Assembly (NCBI RefSeq): GCF_006569185.2
Contig: NZ_VIGC02000025.1
Span: 1-64,000 of the forward strand
From: Litorilinea aerophila
GTDB lineage: Bacteria; Chloroflexota; Anaerolineae; Caldilineales; Caldilineaceae
DNA length: 64,000 nucleotides
Reading direction: 5' to 3'
The translations under genes were made by a program, and so were the position numbers. The notes under the pieces were generated by a model, which was given only the letters and a program-made list of their open reading frames with translations, made no database searches and was not told the DNA's origin. Shown one piece after another: positions 36,987 through 46,399 of the stretch. Position 1 is the stretch's first letter. Each line of letters starts with the position of its first letter.

Positions 36987-39002
36987 ATGCCTGCATACGA
37001 ACCGCGGAGAAGGCGTACGGTCAGTCGTCGGCAATTTCTGGGGATTTCAGCCTGGGTCACTGCGGGGCTGGCGATCTCGGCGTGTGGAACTGGGGGCACC
37101 GGGCCTGTGGAACCCTCGGCTCCATCCGATGCTGGAGCCGAGGCACCCGCTGCCCCTGCTGCCCCGGCCAGCCAGCAGCAGACATCCAGCAAGTATAAAG
37201 AGGCGCCTCAACTGGCCGAAAAGGTGAGTCGGGGGGAGCTGCCGCCGGTGGACGAGCGGCTGCCCGTCGAACCGGTGGTGATTGAGCCCGTGGAAAGCAT
37301 CGGCATGTACGGCGGTACCTGGCGCTCTGGGCTCCTGGGCCTCAGCGATCGGCCTTGGGTTAGCCGCACCATGGCCTATGAGCCCATGCTCCGTTGGGCC
37401 CCGGATTTGACCCATGTGGTGCCGAACGTGGCCGCCAGTTGGGAGGTCTCCCCGGATGGCAAAGAGTTCACTTTCCATCTTCGTGAAGGGATGCGATGGT
37501 CCGATGGCGCTCCTTTGACAGCCGATGACTTTGTCTTTTGGTACGAGCACGTTTTGCTCAATGACGAGTTGACGCCCGTCAAATTTAGCTGGATGCGCCC
37601 GGGAGGTCCATTAGGCCGGGTGGAAAAGGTCGACGACACGACGGTCAAGTTCATCTTCGAACATCCCCACGGTCTCTTCATCACCCAGTTGGGCAACCAG
37701 ACGCCCTTCGTGCCAGCCCACTACGCACGGCAATGGCATATCGCCTTCGACCGCGAGGCCGTCGAAAAGGCGGTGGAAGAGGAGCAATTGGACAGTTGGG
37801 TGGCGCTTTATCAGAACAAGCTGGATTTCCTGATCACGGCCGAATGCCCCACTCAGTTCCCCTGGCAGGTGACGATCCCAATTAGCTCGACGGGGTCAAC
37901 CAACCAGTTGGTAGCCGAGCGTAACCCCTACTACTGGAAGGTCGATCCCCAGGGACAACAACTGCCCTATATCGACCGCATGGAGTACCCCATCGTAGAG
38001 AACGTGGACGTGCTGGTGCTCAAGGCCGTCTCGGGCGAGATCGACATGATGGATCGTCACATTGCCACACCCGGGAACAAGGCCCTGTTTGTCGACAATC
38101 AGGAAGCAGGGGGATACGGTTTCTTCACCGTCAAATACGCCTTTGAATCGCCCTGCGTAATTGCGCTGAACCTCAATCACAAGGATCCGGAGTTGAAGCG
38201 GATTTTCCAGGAAAAGAACTTCCGGGTCGCCCTATCCCACGCCATCAACCGCCAGGAAATCATTGACGTGATCTACGTGGGTTCCGGTGAACCTCGCCAG
38301 CCGGCCCCGCTTGACGAATCCCCCTACTACAATGAGCGGATGGCCAAGCAGTACACGGAGTACGACCCTGATCTGGCCAATCGCCTGCTGGATGAACTGG
38401 GCTTGCAGCGGGGGCCCGACGGCATGCGTCTGCGCTTTGATGGCCAGCCCCTCTTCATTAACGTGGAGGTGGCCGCTGCCTTTGAGCCGTGGGGCGAGAT
38501 CATGGAGATGGTGACCAACTACTGGAAAGCGGTCGGTGTGGATTCAGATGTGAAGGTGATCGATCGTTCCCTGTTCTACGTCCGCAAGGCGGCCTACGAC
38601 CACGATTGCGGCGTGTGGACCGGTGCCGATGGGATCGCCGTGGTCATGGATCCGCGTTGGTACATGCCTTTCAGCAACGAGTCCATCTTCGGCATCGCCT
38701 GGGCTGATTGGTGGCGGAGTGGCGGTACCCAGGGTGAGGAGCCCCCAGAGCCCGCGAAAAAGCAGCAGGCCATCTATGATCAGATTCAGGTGACTGTGGA
38801 TCCAGATGAACGGGATGCCCTGGTGCGACAGATGCTGGAGATTGGCGCCGAGCAGTTTTGGGCCATCGGTATCACCAAGTATTACGAGGGCTATGGCATT
38901 GTGAAGAACAACTTCAAGAATGTGCCACCGGTTCTCTGGCAGTGGCACATTTCGTCCTCGCCGGCCCAGACCCATCCGGAGCAGTATTACATCGAGTCAT
39001 AG
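36987..39002 (+). CDS. Family-5 ABC solute-binding lipoprotein (orphan)
   Basis: A 671-residue extracytoplasmic binding protein of the oligopeptide/nickel/glycoside (SBP_bac_5) class. The N-terminus has a Tat-type SRRQFLGIS, a hydrophobic stretch and lipobox AISAC. Family segments include VAASWEVSPDGKEFTFHLRE, GMRWSDGAPLTADDFVFWYE and NFRVALSHAINRQEIIDVIY. ATG 36987 has GGGAGGA before it. The protein is longer than DppA/OppA (about 530). No permease or ATPase follows; the next gene is convergent nadB. It may work with a distant transporter or as a sensor for the PhyH substrate. Confidence 0.88.
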   Translation: MPAYEPRRRRTVSRRQFLGISAWVTAGLAISACGTGGTGPVEPSAPSDAGAEAPAAPAAPASQQQTSSKYKEAPQLAEKVSRGELPPVDERLPVEPVVIEPVESIGMYGGTWRSGLLGLSDRPWVSRTMAYEPMLRWAPDLTHVVPNVAASWEVSPDGKEFTFHLREGMRWSDGAPLTADDFVFWYEHVLLNDELTPVKFSWMRPGGPLGRVEKVDDTTVKFIFEHPHGLFITQLGNQTPFVPAHYARQWHIAFDREAVEKAVEEEQLDSWVALYQNKLDFLITAECPTQFPWQVTIPISSTGSTNQLVAERNPYYWKVDPQGQQLPYIDRMEYPIVENVDVLVLKAVSGEIDMMDRHIATPGNKALFVDNQEAGGYGFFTVKYAFESPCVIALNLNHKDPELKRIFQEKNFRVALSHAINRQEIIDVIYVGSGEPRQPAPLDESPYYNERMAKQYTEYDPDLANRLLDELGLQRGPDGMRLRFDGQPLFINVEVAAAFEPWGEIMEMVTNYWKAVGVDSDVKVIDRSLFYVRKAAYDHDCGVWTGADGIAVVMDPRWYMPFSNESIFGIAWADWWRSGGTQGEEPPEPAKKQQAIYDQIQVTVDPDERDALVRQMLEIGAEQFWAIGITKYYEGYGIVKNNFKNVPPVLWQWHISSSPAQTHPEQYYIES

Positions 39003-39028
39003 GGTCATAGGATTGGCCGGCACGCGGG

Positions 39029-40597
39029 CTATTCCCGATAGTGGCACCCCATGCTGCGGCGATTTTGCCAGGCCGCGGTGGCCACTACCAGGGCAGCCCG
39101 CACCGCGTTGCGCAGGCCGATGAGCGCGTCGTTGATACGGCTGGTCCGGTAGAACTGCTCGATCTCGATGTCCAGCTGGCGCAGATCCCGCAGGGCCCGG
39201 GCCAGCCGGGGCGTGGTGCGCACCAGCCCCACGTAGTTCCACATGATGTGCTTGATCGCGCTCATGTCCTGGCTGATCAGCGCCGGATCGGCCGGCTCGG
39301 TGCCGTCATCCCGCCAGGGGGGGATGTCCGCCGGGTCGTGGAGGCGGGATCCGGGTAGCTCGCCCAGAATGTGGCGGGCTGCCCGCTCGCCCCACACCAG
39401 CCCCTCCAGCAGGGAGGTGCTGGCCAGCCGGTTGGCGCCGTGAACGCCGGTGCAGGCCACTTCGCCCACGGCATACAGGTGGCGACAGGTGGTCAACCCC
39501 CATTCATCCACCCAGATTCCTCCACAGAAGTAGTGGGCCGCGGGCACCACCGGCACCAGGTCCCGGGTGATGTCCACCCCGTACTCCAGACAGCGGGCGT
39601 GGATGGTCGGGAAATGGGCCAAAATCTCCTCCCGGGGGATGTAGGAGCGCAAATCTAAGAAGACATTGGGGACGTCGTTCTCCAGCATCTCCCGATGGAT
39701 GCTGCGGGCCACCACATCCCGCGGGGCCAGATCCTTCCACGCCGGGTCGTACTTCTCCATGAACGGCCGACCCTGGCCATCCACCAGGCGCGCGCCGGCC
39801 CCCCGCACCGCTTCCGAGATGAGGAAGCGGGCTGCGTTCTGGCGATAGAAGGCCGTCGGATGGAACTGGACGAACTCCGCATTGATGATGCGCACGCCGG
39901 CCCGGTAGGCCATGGCCAGGCCATCGCCCCGCGCACCGGGTGGATTGGTGGTGCGCAGGAAGATCTGGCCCAGCCCACCGCTGGCCAGCACCGTCTTTTT
40001 GGCCAGGATGCGCAGGATGCGGCCCTGTTCCTGGTTCAGCACATAGGCGCCCACACAGGAGCGGGGCTCGTAGACGGCCAGGCGGTTGAGGCCATGGTGG
40101 GAAGGCGTCAGCAGGTCCACTGCCGTGTGGCCGGTGAGCAAGGTCACGTTGGGGTGGCGATCCACCGCGTGGAGCAGGGCCAGCTCAATGGCCTTGCCTG
40201 TGGCGTCGGTGGCGTGGATGATGCGGGGGAGGCTGTGACCGCCCTCCAGGGCCAGAGAGAGCGCTCCGTCCGCCTCCTGGTCAAATTGAACGCCGACCCG
40301 CTCCAGCAGGATGCGGCGCACCGCGCCGGCGCCCTCTTGGGCCAGGATCTGGACAGCCCGGGGATTGCAGTGGCCGGCCCCGGCCCGCAGGATGTCCTCA
40401 GCCAGCAGGTCGGGCGAGTCCTGGAAGCCCTGGTAGATGATGCCGCCCTGGGCGTAGTAGGTGTTGCTCTCCTCGGGCCGGCGGGCGCGGGTGATGACGG
40501 TCACCGGGACGCCGGCATCGGCCAGGGTCAGCGCGGCGGTGCAGCCGGCGATGCCACAGCCGATGATCAGGACGTCGGTCGTCAGGAAGTCGTTCAT
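39029..40597 (-). CDS. nadB: L-aspartate oxidase NadB
   Basis: A 522-residue FAD flavoprotein that oxidises L-aspartate to iminoaspartate, the first step of de novo NAD synthesis. The dinucleotide motif is IIGCGIAGCTAALTLADAG, with SNTYYAQGGIIYQG and HPTAFY typical of NadB. YFCGGIWVDEWGLTT and GEVACTGVHGANRLAS mark the FAD/active-site end. ATG 40597 is preceded by AGGTAAAG; the frame opens 22 codons earlier. It is downstream of nadA on the same strand. Confidence 0.93.
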   Translation of the reverse strand: MNDFLTTDVLIIGCGIAGCTAALTLADAGVPVTVITRARRPEESNTYYAQGGIIYQGFQDSPDLLAEDILRAGAGHCNPRAVQILAQEGAGAVRRILLERVGVQFDQEADGALSLALEGGHSLPRIIHATDATGKAIELALLHAVDRHPNVTLLTGHTAVDLLTPSHHGLNRLAVYEPRSCVGAYVLNQEQGRILRILAKKTVLASGGLGQIFLRTTNPPGARGDGLAMAYRAGVRIINAEFVQFHPTAFYRQNAARFLISEAVRGAGARLVDGQGRPFMEKYDPAWKDLAPRDVVARSIHREMLENDVPNVFLDLRSYIPREEILAHFPTIHARCLEYGVDITRDLVPVVPAAHYFCGGIWVDEWGLTTCRHLYAVGEVACTGVHGANRLASTSLLEGLVWGERAARHILGELPGSRLHDPADIPPWRDDGTEPADPALISQDMSAIKHIMWNYVGLVRTTPRLARALRDLRQLDIEIEQFYRTSRINDALIGLRNAVRAALVVATAAWQNRRSMGCHYRE

Positions 40598-40730
40598 GGC
40601 TTTACCTGGGTTGCGATGGGCTGGCCCCCGGCACCCGCTGGCGATGCTCCGTTTTGGATGCACCGCAGGGGATGCCGGGGGCCCGGGGCAAAGGGCTGGA
40701 CGCCGGTTGCGCCGGTGGGCTTCTCGGGCC

Positions 40731-41780
40731 TCAGCCGATGGCGATCATCCGTTCCACCGAGCGGGCAGCCCGCACCCGGATCTCCTCCGGGACGTCCACC
40801 TCGTACTGGTTGTAGCGCAGGGCGTCCAGGGTATCTTCCAGGGTGATCTGGTTCATGTGGGGGCAGCGGACACTGCATAGCCGCAGCATTTCCTTGTGGG
40901 GATTGGCGGCGACGATGTTGTCACCCATGGCGCACTCGGTCAGCAGCAGGTAGCGGGGCGCGTCGGTCTCCTCCACGTAGCGGATCATGGCCGTGGTGCT
41001 GCCGGAAAAGTCTGCCGCGGCCACCACCTCTGGGCTGCACTCAGGATGGGCCAGGATGGTCACATCGGGGAACTGGGCGCGTACGGCCTGGATGTCCTCC
41101 ACGGTGAACTTCTCGTGCACTTCGCAGCGGCCGTGCCAGCCGATGAAGTCGTAGTGGCCGTTCAGCTCTTCCAGCTCGATGTTGGAGCGGGTGGGGATGA
41201 TGATCCGCTTCCCCGTCTCCCGGGCTACGTTGCGGGCCAGGTACTCGTCGGGGATGAAGATCACCGTGTCTGCGTCCAGGGATTCCACCACCTTGACCGC
41301 GTTGCTAGAGGTGCAGCAGACGTCGCACTCGGCCTTGACTTCGGCGTAGGTGTTGACGTAGGTGACCACCGGCACGCCGGGGAAGCGGGCCTTCAGGTTG
41401 CGCACATCTTCAGCGGTGATGCTGGCTGCCAGGGAGCAGCCGGCGTGGTCTGAGGGGATGAGCACTGTCTTTTCCGGGTTGAGGATTTTGGCCGTCTCGG
41501 CCATGAATTCTACGCCACAGAAGACAATGATGTCTTTGTCGGTCTGGGCGGCCTGGCGGCTCAGGGCCAGGGAATCGCCCACAAAGTCCGGGATGGAGTG
41601 GAACAGGGCCGGCTCCATGTAGTTATGGCCCAGGATGACCGCGTTCTTCTCCTCCTTCAGCCGGTTGATTGCGTAGGCAATCTCGGCCTTGATACGCAAC
41701 TCCACGTCGGGCACCACGTCCTGCAGCAGCGCCTTCATCTTCTCGTACATTTCTCGTTCATTGGCCGCTTGAATCGCCAT
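40731..41780 (-). CDS. nadA: Quinolinate synthase NadA
   Basis: A 349-residue [4Fe-4S] enzyme that condenses iminoaspartate with dihydroxyacetone phosphate to quinolinate. Cluster cysteines fit C115 (DHAGCSLAAS), C248 (HPECSPEV) and C306 (RCPHMNQ). Active-site segments GHNYMEPALF, YVNTYAEVKAECDVCCTSSN and FIPDEYLARN are clear. AAGAGGAGAGAACC precedes the ATG. It lies between nadC and nadB on the minus strand, with gaps of 111 and 133 nt, so probably one transcript. Confidence 0.94.
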   Translation of the reverse strand: MAIQAANEREMYEKMKALLQDVVPDVELRIKAEIAYAINRLKEEKNAVILGHNYMEPALFHSIPDFVGDSLALSRQAAQTDKDIIVFCGVEFMAETAKILNPEKTVLIPSDHAGCSLAASITAEDVRNLKARFPGVPVVTYVNTYAEVKAECDVCCTSSNAVKVVESLDADTVIFIPDEYLARNVARETGKRIIIPTRSNIELEELNGHYDFIGWHGRCEVHEKFTVEDIQAVRAQFPDVTILAHPECSPEVVAAADFSGSTTAMIRYVEETDAPRYLLLTECAMGDNIVAANPHKEMLRLCSVRCPHMNQITLEDTLDALRYNQYEVDVPEEIRVRAARSVERMIAIG

Positions 41781-41891
41781 GGTTCTCTCCTCTTTCTGAG
41801 TGGTGGCGCCTAAGCTGTGGCGCCTAAGTTATGGGGCGTGGCACGGGTTACGCCCCACGCATTACACTCGATAGCGCCCTATTGGCTACCC

Positions 41892-42749
41892 CTACAACAG
41901 AAAACTGATGTCCAGTGCCTCCACCGAGTGGGTCAACTTGCCAACGGAGATATAGTCGACGCCGGTGGCTGCCACGGCCGCCACCGTCTCCAGCGAAACG
42001 TTGCCTGAGGCTTCCAGGGGCACGGCACCGTTGACCAGGGCCACGGCTGCCCGCATCTCCTCCAGGGTCATGTTGTCCAGCATGATCTGATCCACCTCCA
42101 GGGCCAGGGCCTCCCGCAGCTCGTCCAGATTCTTGACCTCCACTTCGATGGGGCGCTGCCGCGGATCGCCAGCCCGCACCTTTTCCACTGCGGCCCGGAT
42201 GCCACCCGCTGCCAGGATGTGGTTCTCTTTGATCAGGACCATGTCGTAGAGGCCGATGCGATGGTTTTTGCCGCCCCCCAGGGCCACGGCCCACTTATCC
42301 AGCAGGCGCAGACCCGGCGCAGTCTTCCGGGTGTCCAGGATCTGGGCTCGGGTGCCCTGCACCGCGGCCACGTAGCGCCGGGTCAGGGTGGCGATGCCCG
42401 ACATGCGCTGGAGGAAGTTCAGGGCCACCCGCTCGCCGCTCAACAGGGCCCGGCCGGGGCCATGGACGGTGGCAATGACGGTGCCGGGCTCCACCCCGGC
42501 GCCGTCCTCCACCCGAGCGTCAAAGCGGATGCCGGGGTCCAGGGTCTGGAAGGTGCGCCGGGCCACTTCCAGGCCAGCGATTACGCCGGCCGCCTTGGCG
42601 ATGAACCGGCCTTCATACACCGTGTCCGCCGGGACGGTGCAATCGGTGGTCACGTCGCCGTCGCCGATGTCTTCCTCCAGGGCCCGGCGGATGATGGCCT
42701 GCAGGGTTTCCTCCATGGCGGGGCCGTATGCTTCTTTCCAGTCGATCAT
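41892..42749 (-). CDS. nadC: Nicotinate-nucleotide pyrophosphorylase NadC
   Basis: A 285-residue quinolinate phosphoribosyltransferase. Key segments are DIGDGDVTTDCTVPAD, LSGERVALNFLQRMSGIAT, ILDTRKTAPGLRLLDKWAV and HRIGLYDMVLIKENHI, which carry the quinolinate- and PRPP-binding Arg/Lys/His residues. It ends with the barrel segment GVDYISVGKLTHSVEALDISF. ATG 42749 is used; the long upstream frame is repeat-derived. It makes nicotinate mononucleotide from the NadA product. Confidence 0.94.
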   Translation of the reverse strand: MIDWKEAYGPAMEETLQAIIRRALEEDIGDGDVTTDCTVPADTVYEGRFIAKAAGVIAGLEVARRTFQTLDPGIRFDARVEDGAGVEPGTVIATVHGPGRALLSGERVALNFLQRMSGIATLTRRYVAAVQGTRAQILDTRKTAPGLRLLDKWAVALGGGKNHRIGLYDMVLIKENHILAAGGIRAAVEKVRAGDPRQRPIEVEVKNLDELREALALEVDQIMLDNMTLEEMRAAVALVNGAVPLEASGNVSLETVAAVAATGVDYISVGKLTHSVEALDISFLL

Positions 42750-42806
42750 GGGGTCTGCTTTCTGCTGCGCTTGCGGGGCCAGGAGTTCCTGCCCACGAGT
42801 AAATCC

Positions 42807-43193
42807 CGGCAGAAATTCGCCGATTGTATCCACCAGAGGTCGTGCGCCCAGAGGGCACCCGGAATTTCTGCTGGTGAAAACGTCACAGGCCCGCCGGATT
42901 CGCCCGGTGGCCCTTTTTCCCCCTCCTGTTTGGCCCTTGGCAACACCTGGGGGCAACCTGGGAGCACAATGGGGCGCAGTCAGGGCACTTTCACAGGGGG
43001 GGTTAATGTATTTTTGACACTAGTCCAATATTCTAGCACCGTTGGGGAGGCCGTCCAATTTGGCGAACCTGTGGGGAACAATTTGGGGAGGGGCGCCGAC
43101 CCGGGCACACAAAAGAGGCGCCGGGGGAACAATTCCCCCGGCGGCACGACCTCTGGTGGAAACGAGTGGCGAATTTCTGCCGTGGTATTTACG
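42807..43193. repeat. Long inverted repeat between nadC and pncB (family B)
   Basis: The 473-nt gap 42750-43222 holds two 39-nt arms, 42807-42845 and 43144-43182, that are inverted copies. They share CGGCAGAAATTCGCC and TCCACCAGAGGTCGTGC exactly and differ only in a 7-nt centre. A partial third copy (GGAATTTCTGC) stands near 42861. The right arm extends to 43193 and matches 53844-53869 over 26 nt. A GGCGCCGGGGG-rich segment lies inside. No gene is supported here. Confidence 0.75.
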
Positions 43194-43222
43194 CCAGATT
43201 GTACTAGACGTTGATGGGGTCA

Positions 43223-44782
43223 TCAACCCGTTTCGTTTTCTCGGCGGGCTTCTTCGATGAGCCGTTGTTTTAGCTCCCACAGCTCCTGGGTGAGGGAGAC
43301 GTGGTAGACGTGGGGGTTGACCAGGCGGCGCACGCCGTCATCCAGCCGTTCCACGTCAGCCTGGCGCTGGCGGCGAAGCTCCTCCAGGGGAGGCAGTTCA
43401 TAGACCTGCTTTCCCCGGTCCAGGATGGTCACCAGCAGGGGTTCCATGGCACTAATCTCCTGGCGCCGCAGGGTACGCCATTTGGTGTGGTCCATGGGAT
43501 GGCGCAGGAGCAACACGTCGGCCTGGCGGGGGTCTTCATGCTCTAGGCTGAGGAGATCTGCCGTGGCCTTACCCCGCCGGTCGTAGATGCGCCAGATGCG
43601 CTTCAGCCCCGGGTTGGGTGTCTTGGCCGGCGACTCGGAAATCTTGATGGCGGAATTCCAGCTATCTCCTTCCCGGACGGCCACCAGCTTGTAGACGCCG
43701 CCCAGGGCCGGTTCGCCCCAGGAGGTGATCAGCCGGGTGCCCACGCCGAAGACCAGCCGGCCGATGAGCTGGTCCGGGTCGACGCCATAGCGGGGCGCCT
43801 CGGCAGCGATCTGGGTGAGAATCTGCCAGATCACCAGCTCGTCCAGGTCGCTGGAGAGGACGATGGAGGTGTCCGGGAAGCCCGCGTCGTTGAGCATCTT
43901 GGCTGCCTGGATGCTCAGGTACGCCAGGTCTCCCGAGTCCAGGCGGATGCCCACGGGCTTGTGGCCCTTGCGCCGAAGTTCCTCGAACACCTGGATGGCG
44001 TGGGGAACGCCGCTCTGCAGGGTGTCCACCGTATCCACCAGCAGCAGACAGTCGTCCGGGTAGATCTCCGCGTAGGCCCGAAACGCGGCCAGCTCGCCCA
44101 GCCCCTTGGACATGAAGAGCTGGACCATGCTGTGGGCGTGGGTGCCCTTGGGCGGCAACCCCAGGGCGTAGGAGACCCCCACGTTGGAGGTGAAGACCGC
44201 GCCGCCGATCAGGGCAGCCCGGGCGCCGGCGTTGGCGCCCCGCTCCTGGGCCCGGCGCAGGCCGAATTCCAGCACCGGGCGGCCCCGGCCTGCCTCCACC
44301 ATGCGGGAAGCCTTGGTGGCCACCAGGATGGGATAGTTCAGGTGGTTCAGGAGGGGCGTCTCCAGGATCTGGGCCATGGCCAGGGGGCCCCGCACCACGG
44401 TCAGGGGCTCGTTGGGGTGGATGACCCGGCCTTCGGGGATGGCCTCCAGGGTGATGTGGCCGAAGTGGCCTTCCCGGCCCAGCCACTCCAGAAAGTCGTC
44501 AGCGAAGAGGGGCTGTCCAGCGCTGTTGCGTTGTGCCCGCAGGAACTCAATCTCCTCCTGGCCAAAGCGGGCCTCTTTCATCCAGTCCAGGAGCCAGGCC
44601 AGGCCCGCGTTGATGCAGTAGCCCGCCTGGTGGCTGTCATAGTCGGGATACCGGCGGAAAAAATGGTCAAACTGGACCTCGGCCTCGTGCATCCCCATGC
44701 GGAAGTAGAGCTGGGCCATGGTCAACTGGTACATGTCCGTCAGCAGGATGCCTTCGGCGAGGCGTGGGTCAGGGCGTTTCAT
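43223..44782 (-). CDS. pncB: Nicotinate phosphoribosyltransferase PncB
   Basis: A 519-residue enzyme salvaging nicotinate to its mononucleotide using PRPP. It starts with [16 protein letters not shown] (family N-terminus). [29 protein letters not shown] and [14 protein letters not shown] include the catalytic/autophosphorylated histidine region, and [13 protein letters not shown] and [11 protein letters not shown] bind PRPP. GAGGAGAGTAACCC precedes the ATG. It is the salvage gene beside the de novo set nadCAB, in the same direction but separated by a repeat-rich gap. Confidence 0.94.
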   Translation of the reverse strand: MKRPDPRLAEGILLTDMYQLTMAQLYFRMGMHEAEVQFDHFFRRYPDYDSHQAGYCINAGLAWLLDWMKEARFGQEEIEFLRAQRNSAGQPLFADDFLEWLGREGHFGHITLEAIPEGRVIHPNEPLTVVRGPLAMAQILETPLLNHLNYPILVATKASRMVEAGRGRPVLEFGLRRAQERGANAGARAALIGGAVFTSNVGVSYALGLPPKGTHAHSMVQLFMSKGLGELAAFRAYAEIYPDDCLLLVDTVDTLQSGVPHAIQVFEELRRKGHKPVGIRLDSGDLAYLSIQAAKMLNDAGFPDTSIVLSSDLDELVIWQILTQIAAEAPRYGVDPDQLIGRLVFGVGTRLITSWGEPALGGVYKLVAVREGDSWNSAIKISESPAKTPNPGLKRIWRIYDRRGKATADLLSLEHEDPRQADVLLLRHPMDHTKWRTLRRQEISAMEPLLVTILDRGKQVYELPPLEELRRQRQADVERLDDGVRRLVNPHVYHVSLTQELWELKQRLIEEARRENETG

Positions 44783-44879
44783 GGGTTACTCTCCTCTTGG
44801 CCGCGTGGCTGGTCATCTGTGATCCCTATAATGCTAAACCCGGCAGCGGTCTATCGTCTAATCTGGCCGGGTGCGCGCC

Positions 44880-45200
44880 ACATTTGGGGGCCCATCGTCG
44901 TAGGGCATCGTCGTAGGGCGGGCTGGAAGCCCGCCGAACGTGGCGGGTTGAGCACCCGCCCACAAAATGGGGGCGGGTGCCCGGCATCCGTCCGGGGCTG
45001 GCGGAATCGGGCGGGCACGGGGGCCCGCCGGACTGGCACTGCCGACGTCACCAGGCCACCCGGGAATCGGGCGGGCACGGGGGCCCGCCCCTACGAAGGA
45101 ACGTCACCCCTTCGTAGGCGCAGCTTGTAGCTGCGCATCGTCGCCATCCCTTCATCCGTCCGGGCCTGGTGAAACCGTGCGGCCAGAGGCCGCACCTACG
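44880..45200. repeat. Cluster of GC-rich palindromic repeats (family A)
   Basis: The 553-nt gap 44783-45335 is largely repeats. A 27-nt segment containing GGGCGGGCACGGGGGCCCG occurs identically at 45003-45029 and 45063-45089. The second copy, extended to 45094, is the exact reverse complement of 6223-6248. Palindromes AGGGCGGGCTGGAAGCCCGCC (core at 44917), CGCAGCTTGTAGCTGCG (45119) and GTGCGGCCAGAGGCCGCAC also occur. Open frames here are repeat artefacts. Confidence 0.7.
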
Positions 45201-45256
45201 GTGCACCGGCGCCTCTTCGCCACGGGTTCATGGTGGGGATTTGGGGGATGTGGCGG

Positions 45257-45262
45257 TATAAT
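45257..45262 (+). promoter_or_regulatory. -10 element for the zinc-ribbon gene
   Basis: A perfect TATAAT at 45257-45262 in the context GGCGGTATAATGGG lies about 75 nt upstream of the ATG at 45336. The -35 position (45234-45239, TGGGGA) does not match. A similar GGTGGTATAAT context occurs before the small ORF at 53343. Confidence 0.45.
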
Positions 45263-45335
45263 GGGAGCTGTCGATTTGGGATGACGCTGGGGTGGGGCCC
45301 AGCGGAATCCGTCAATGGGTCCAAGGAGAGTTCCC

Positions 45336-45470
45336 ATGGCCAAGGAAAATCCGACCTGTCCCGTCTGTGAAAGCCCACTGACCACCGACGCCCTTCGCGC
45401 GGGCAAGTGTCAATGTTGTGGCAGCCAGCTACCCAAAGAAATGGTCGAGCAGGCTGGAAAATCGTCTTGA
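45336..45470 (+). CDS. 44-residue zinc-ribbon protein
   Basis: A short reading frame with AAGGAGAG 7 nt before its ATG. It encodes MAKENPTCPVCESPL, then CQCCGSQLPKEM, ending in GKSS. The two CxxC knuckles (C8/C11 and C25/C28) form a rubredoxin/zinc-ribbon-like site. Its TGA (45468-45470) overlaps a TTG (45467-45469) that is the best in-frame start of the next gene, giving a TTGA coupling. It is preceded by a TATAAT. The function is unknown; a metal-binding partner of the following metalloenzyme is a guess. Confidence 0.7.
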   Translation: MAKENPTCPVCESPLTTDALRAGKCQCCGSQLPKEMVEQAGKSS

Positions 45471-46399
45471 AGCGGGTTATCTTTCTCTTTCTGGACGGCG
45501 TGGGCCTGGGGGAGGATGATCCCGCGATCAACCCCCTGGCCGCCGGCACCTACCCCCATCTGGCCGAGCTGTTGGAGGGCCGCCCTCTGACCGCCTCTAC
45601 CGGCCGTTTCTCTGCCCGTCAGGCCGAGCTGATTCCGGTCGATGCCCGGCTGGGCGTGCCGGGCCGTCCCCAAAGCGCGACCGGCCAGGCGGCCATCCTC
45701 ACCGGGATCAATGCGCCTGGCCGGCTGGGGGAGCATTTTGGCCCTCGACCGGATGCCCGGGTGCGGGCCATCCTGGATGCGGGAAGCATTTTCCGCCGTC
45801 TGCGTCAGGCGGGGCTGGCCGCCTTCTTCTGCAATGCCTATCCCCACGGCTACTTCGAGGCGGTCAACCGGGGCAAGCGGCTGCTGAGCGCGGTGCCCTA
45901 TGCCGCCACAGTGGGCGGGCTCTCCCTCCAGAATCACGGCGATCTGGTGGCGGGCCGGGCGCTGGCTGCCGATTTCACCAACCAGGGTTGGCGGGAGCAC
46001 CTGGGCTACACCGATGTCCCGGTCTTTACCCCTGGGGAGGCAGGCCGCCACCTCTGGCAGATCGCCCAGCCCTATCACTTTGTCTTCTTTGAACACTGGC
46101 AGACGGATCTGCTGGGCCACCGTCGGCACCTGGAGGAGGCGGTGGCCGATCTGGCGCTGTTTGACGCGTTCCTGGGTGGGTTGATGGAGGCGGCCGACCT
46201 GGCCCAGACCCTGATCATCGTGGCCAGCGATCATGGCAATGTGGAGGATTGCAGCCACAGGAACCATACCCGCAACCCCGCCTTGACCCTGCTCCTGGGC
46301 GCGTCCCGGGAGCGTTACGCGGCTGCCCTGCAGGATCTGACCGACTTCGTGGCCGTCATCGAGGATTTCCTGGGCGTGCGTCAGTCCGCGGCCCGGTAG
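45467..46399 (+). CDS. Phosphopentomutase/phosphoglycerate-mutase-like metalloenzyme
   Basis: A 310-residue protein of the alkaline phosphatase superfamily metalloenzyme group. VIFLFLDGVGLG carries the first metal aspartate, SATGQAAILTGIN the nucleophile region, FFEHWQTDLLGHRR and VASDHGNVEDCSHRNHTRNP the later Asp/His ligands. It is shorter than iPGM (about 510) and PPM (about 390). No ATG suits the start: TTG 45467 overlaps the stop of the zinc-ribbon gene and gives LKRVIFLFLDG. ATG 45413 inside that gene is the alternative. The 3' end overlaps the convergent kinase gene by 19 nt. Confidence 0.75.
   Translation: MKRVIFLFLDGVGLGEDDPAINPLAAGTYPHLAELLEGRPLTASTGRFSARQAELIPVDARLGVPGRPQSATGQAAILTGINAPGRLGEHFGPRPDARVRAILDAGSIFRRLRQAGLAAFFCNAYPHGYFEAVNRGKRLLSAVPYAATVGGLSLQNHGDLVAGRALAADFTNQGWREHLGYTDVPVFTPGEAGRHLWQIAQPYHFVFFEHWQTDLLGHRRHLEEAVADLALFDAFLGGLMEAADLAQTLIIVASDHGNVEDCSHRNHTRNPALTLLLGASRERYAAALQDLTDFVAVIEDFLGVRQSAAR

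Noticed and set aside
44783-45335. Small genes in the repeat-rich gap after pncB
   Set aside because: Open frames on both strands are made of GC-rich palindromic repeats and lack ribosome sites; only the zinc-ribbon frame starting at 45336 is supported.
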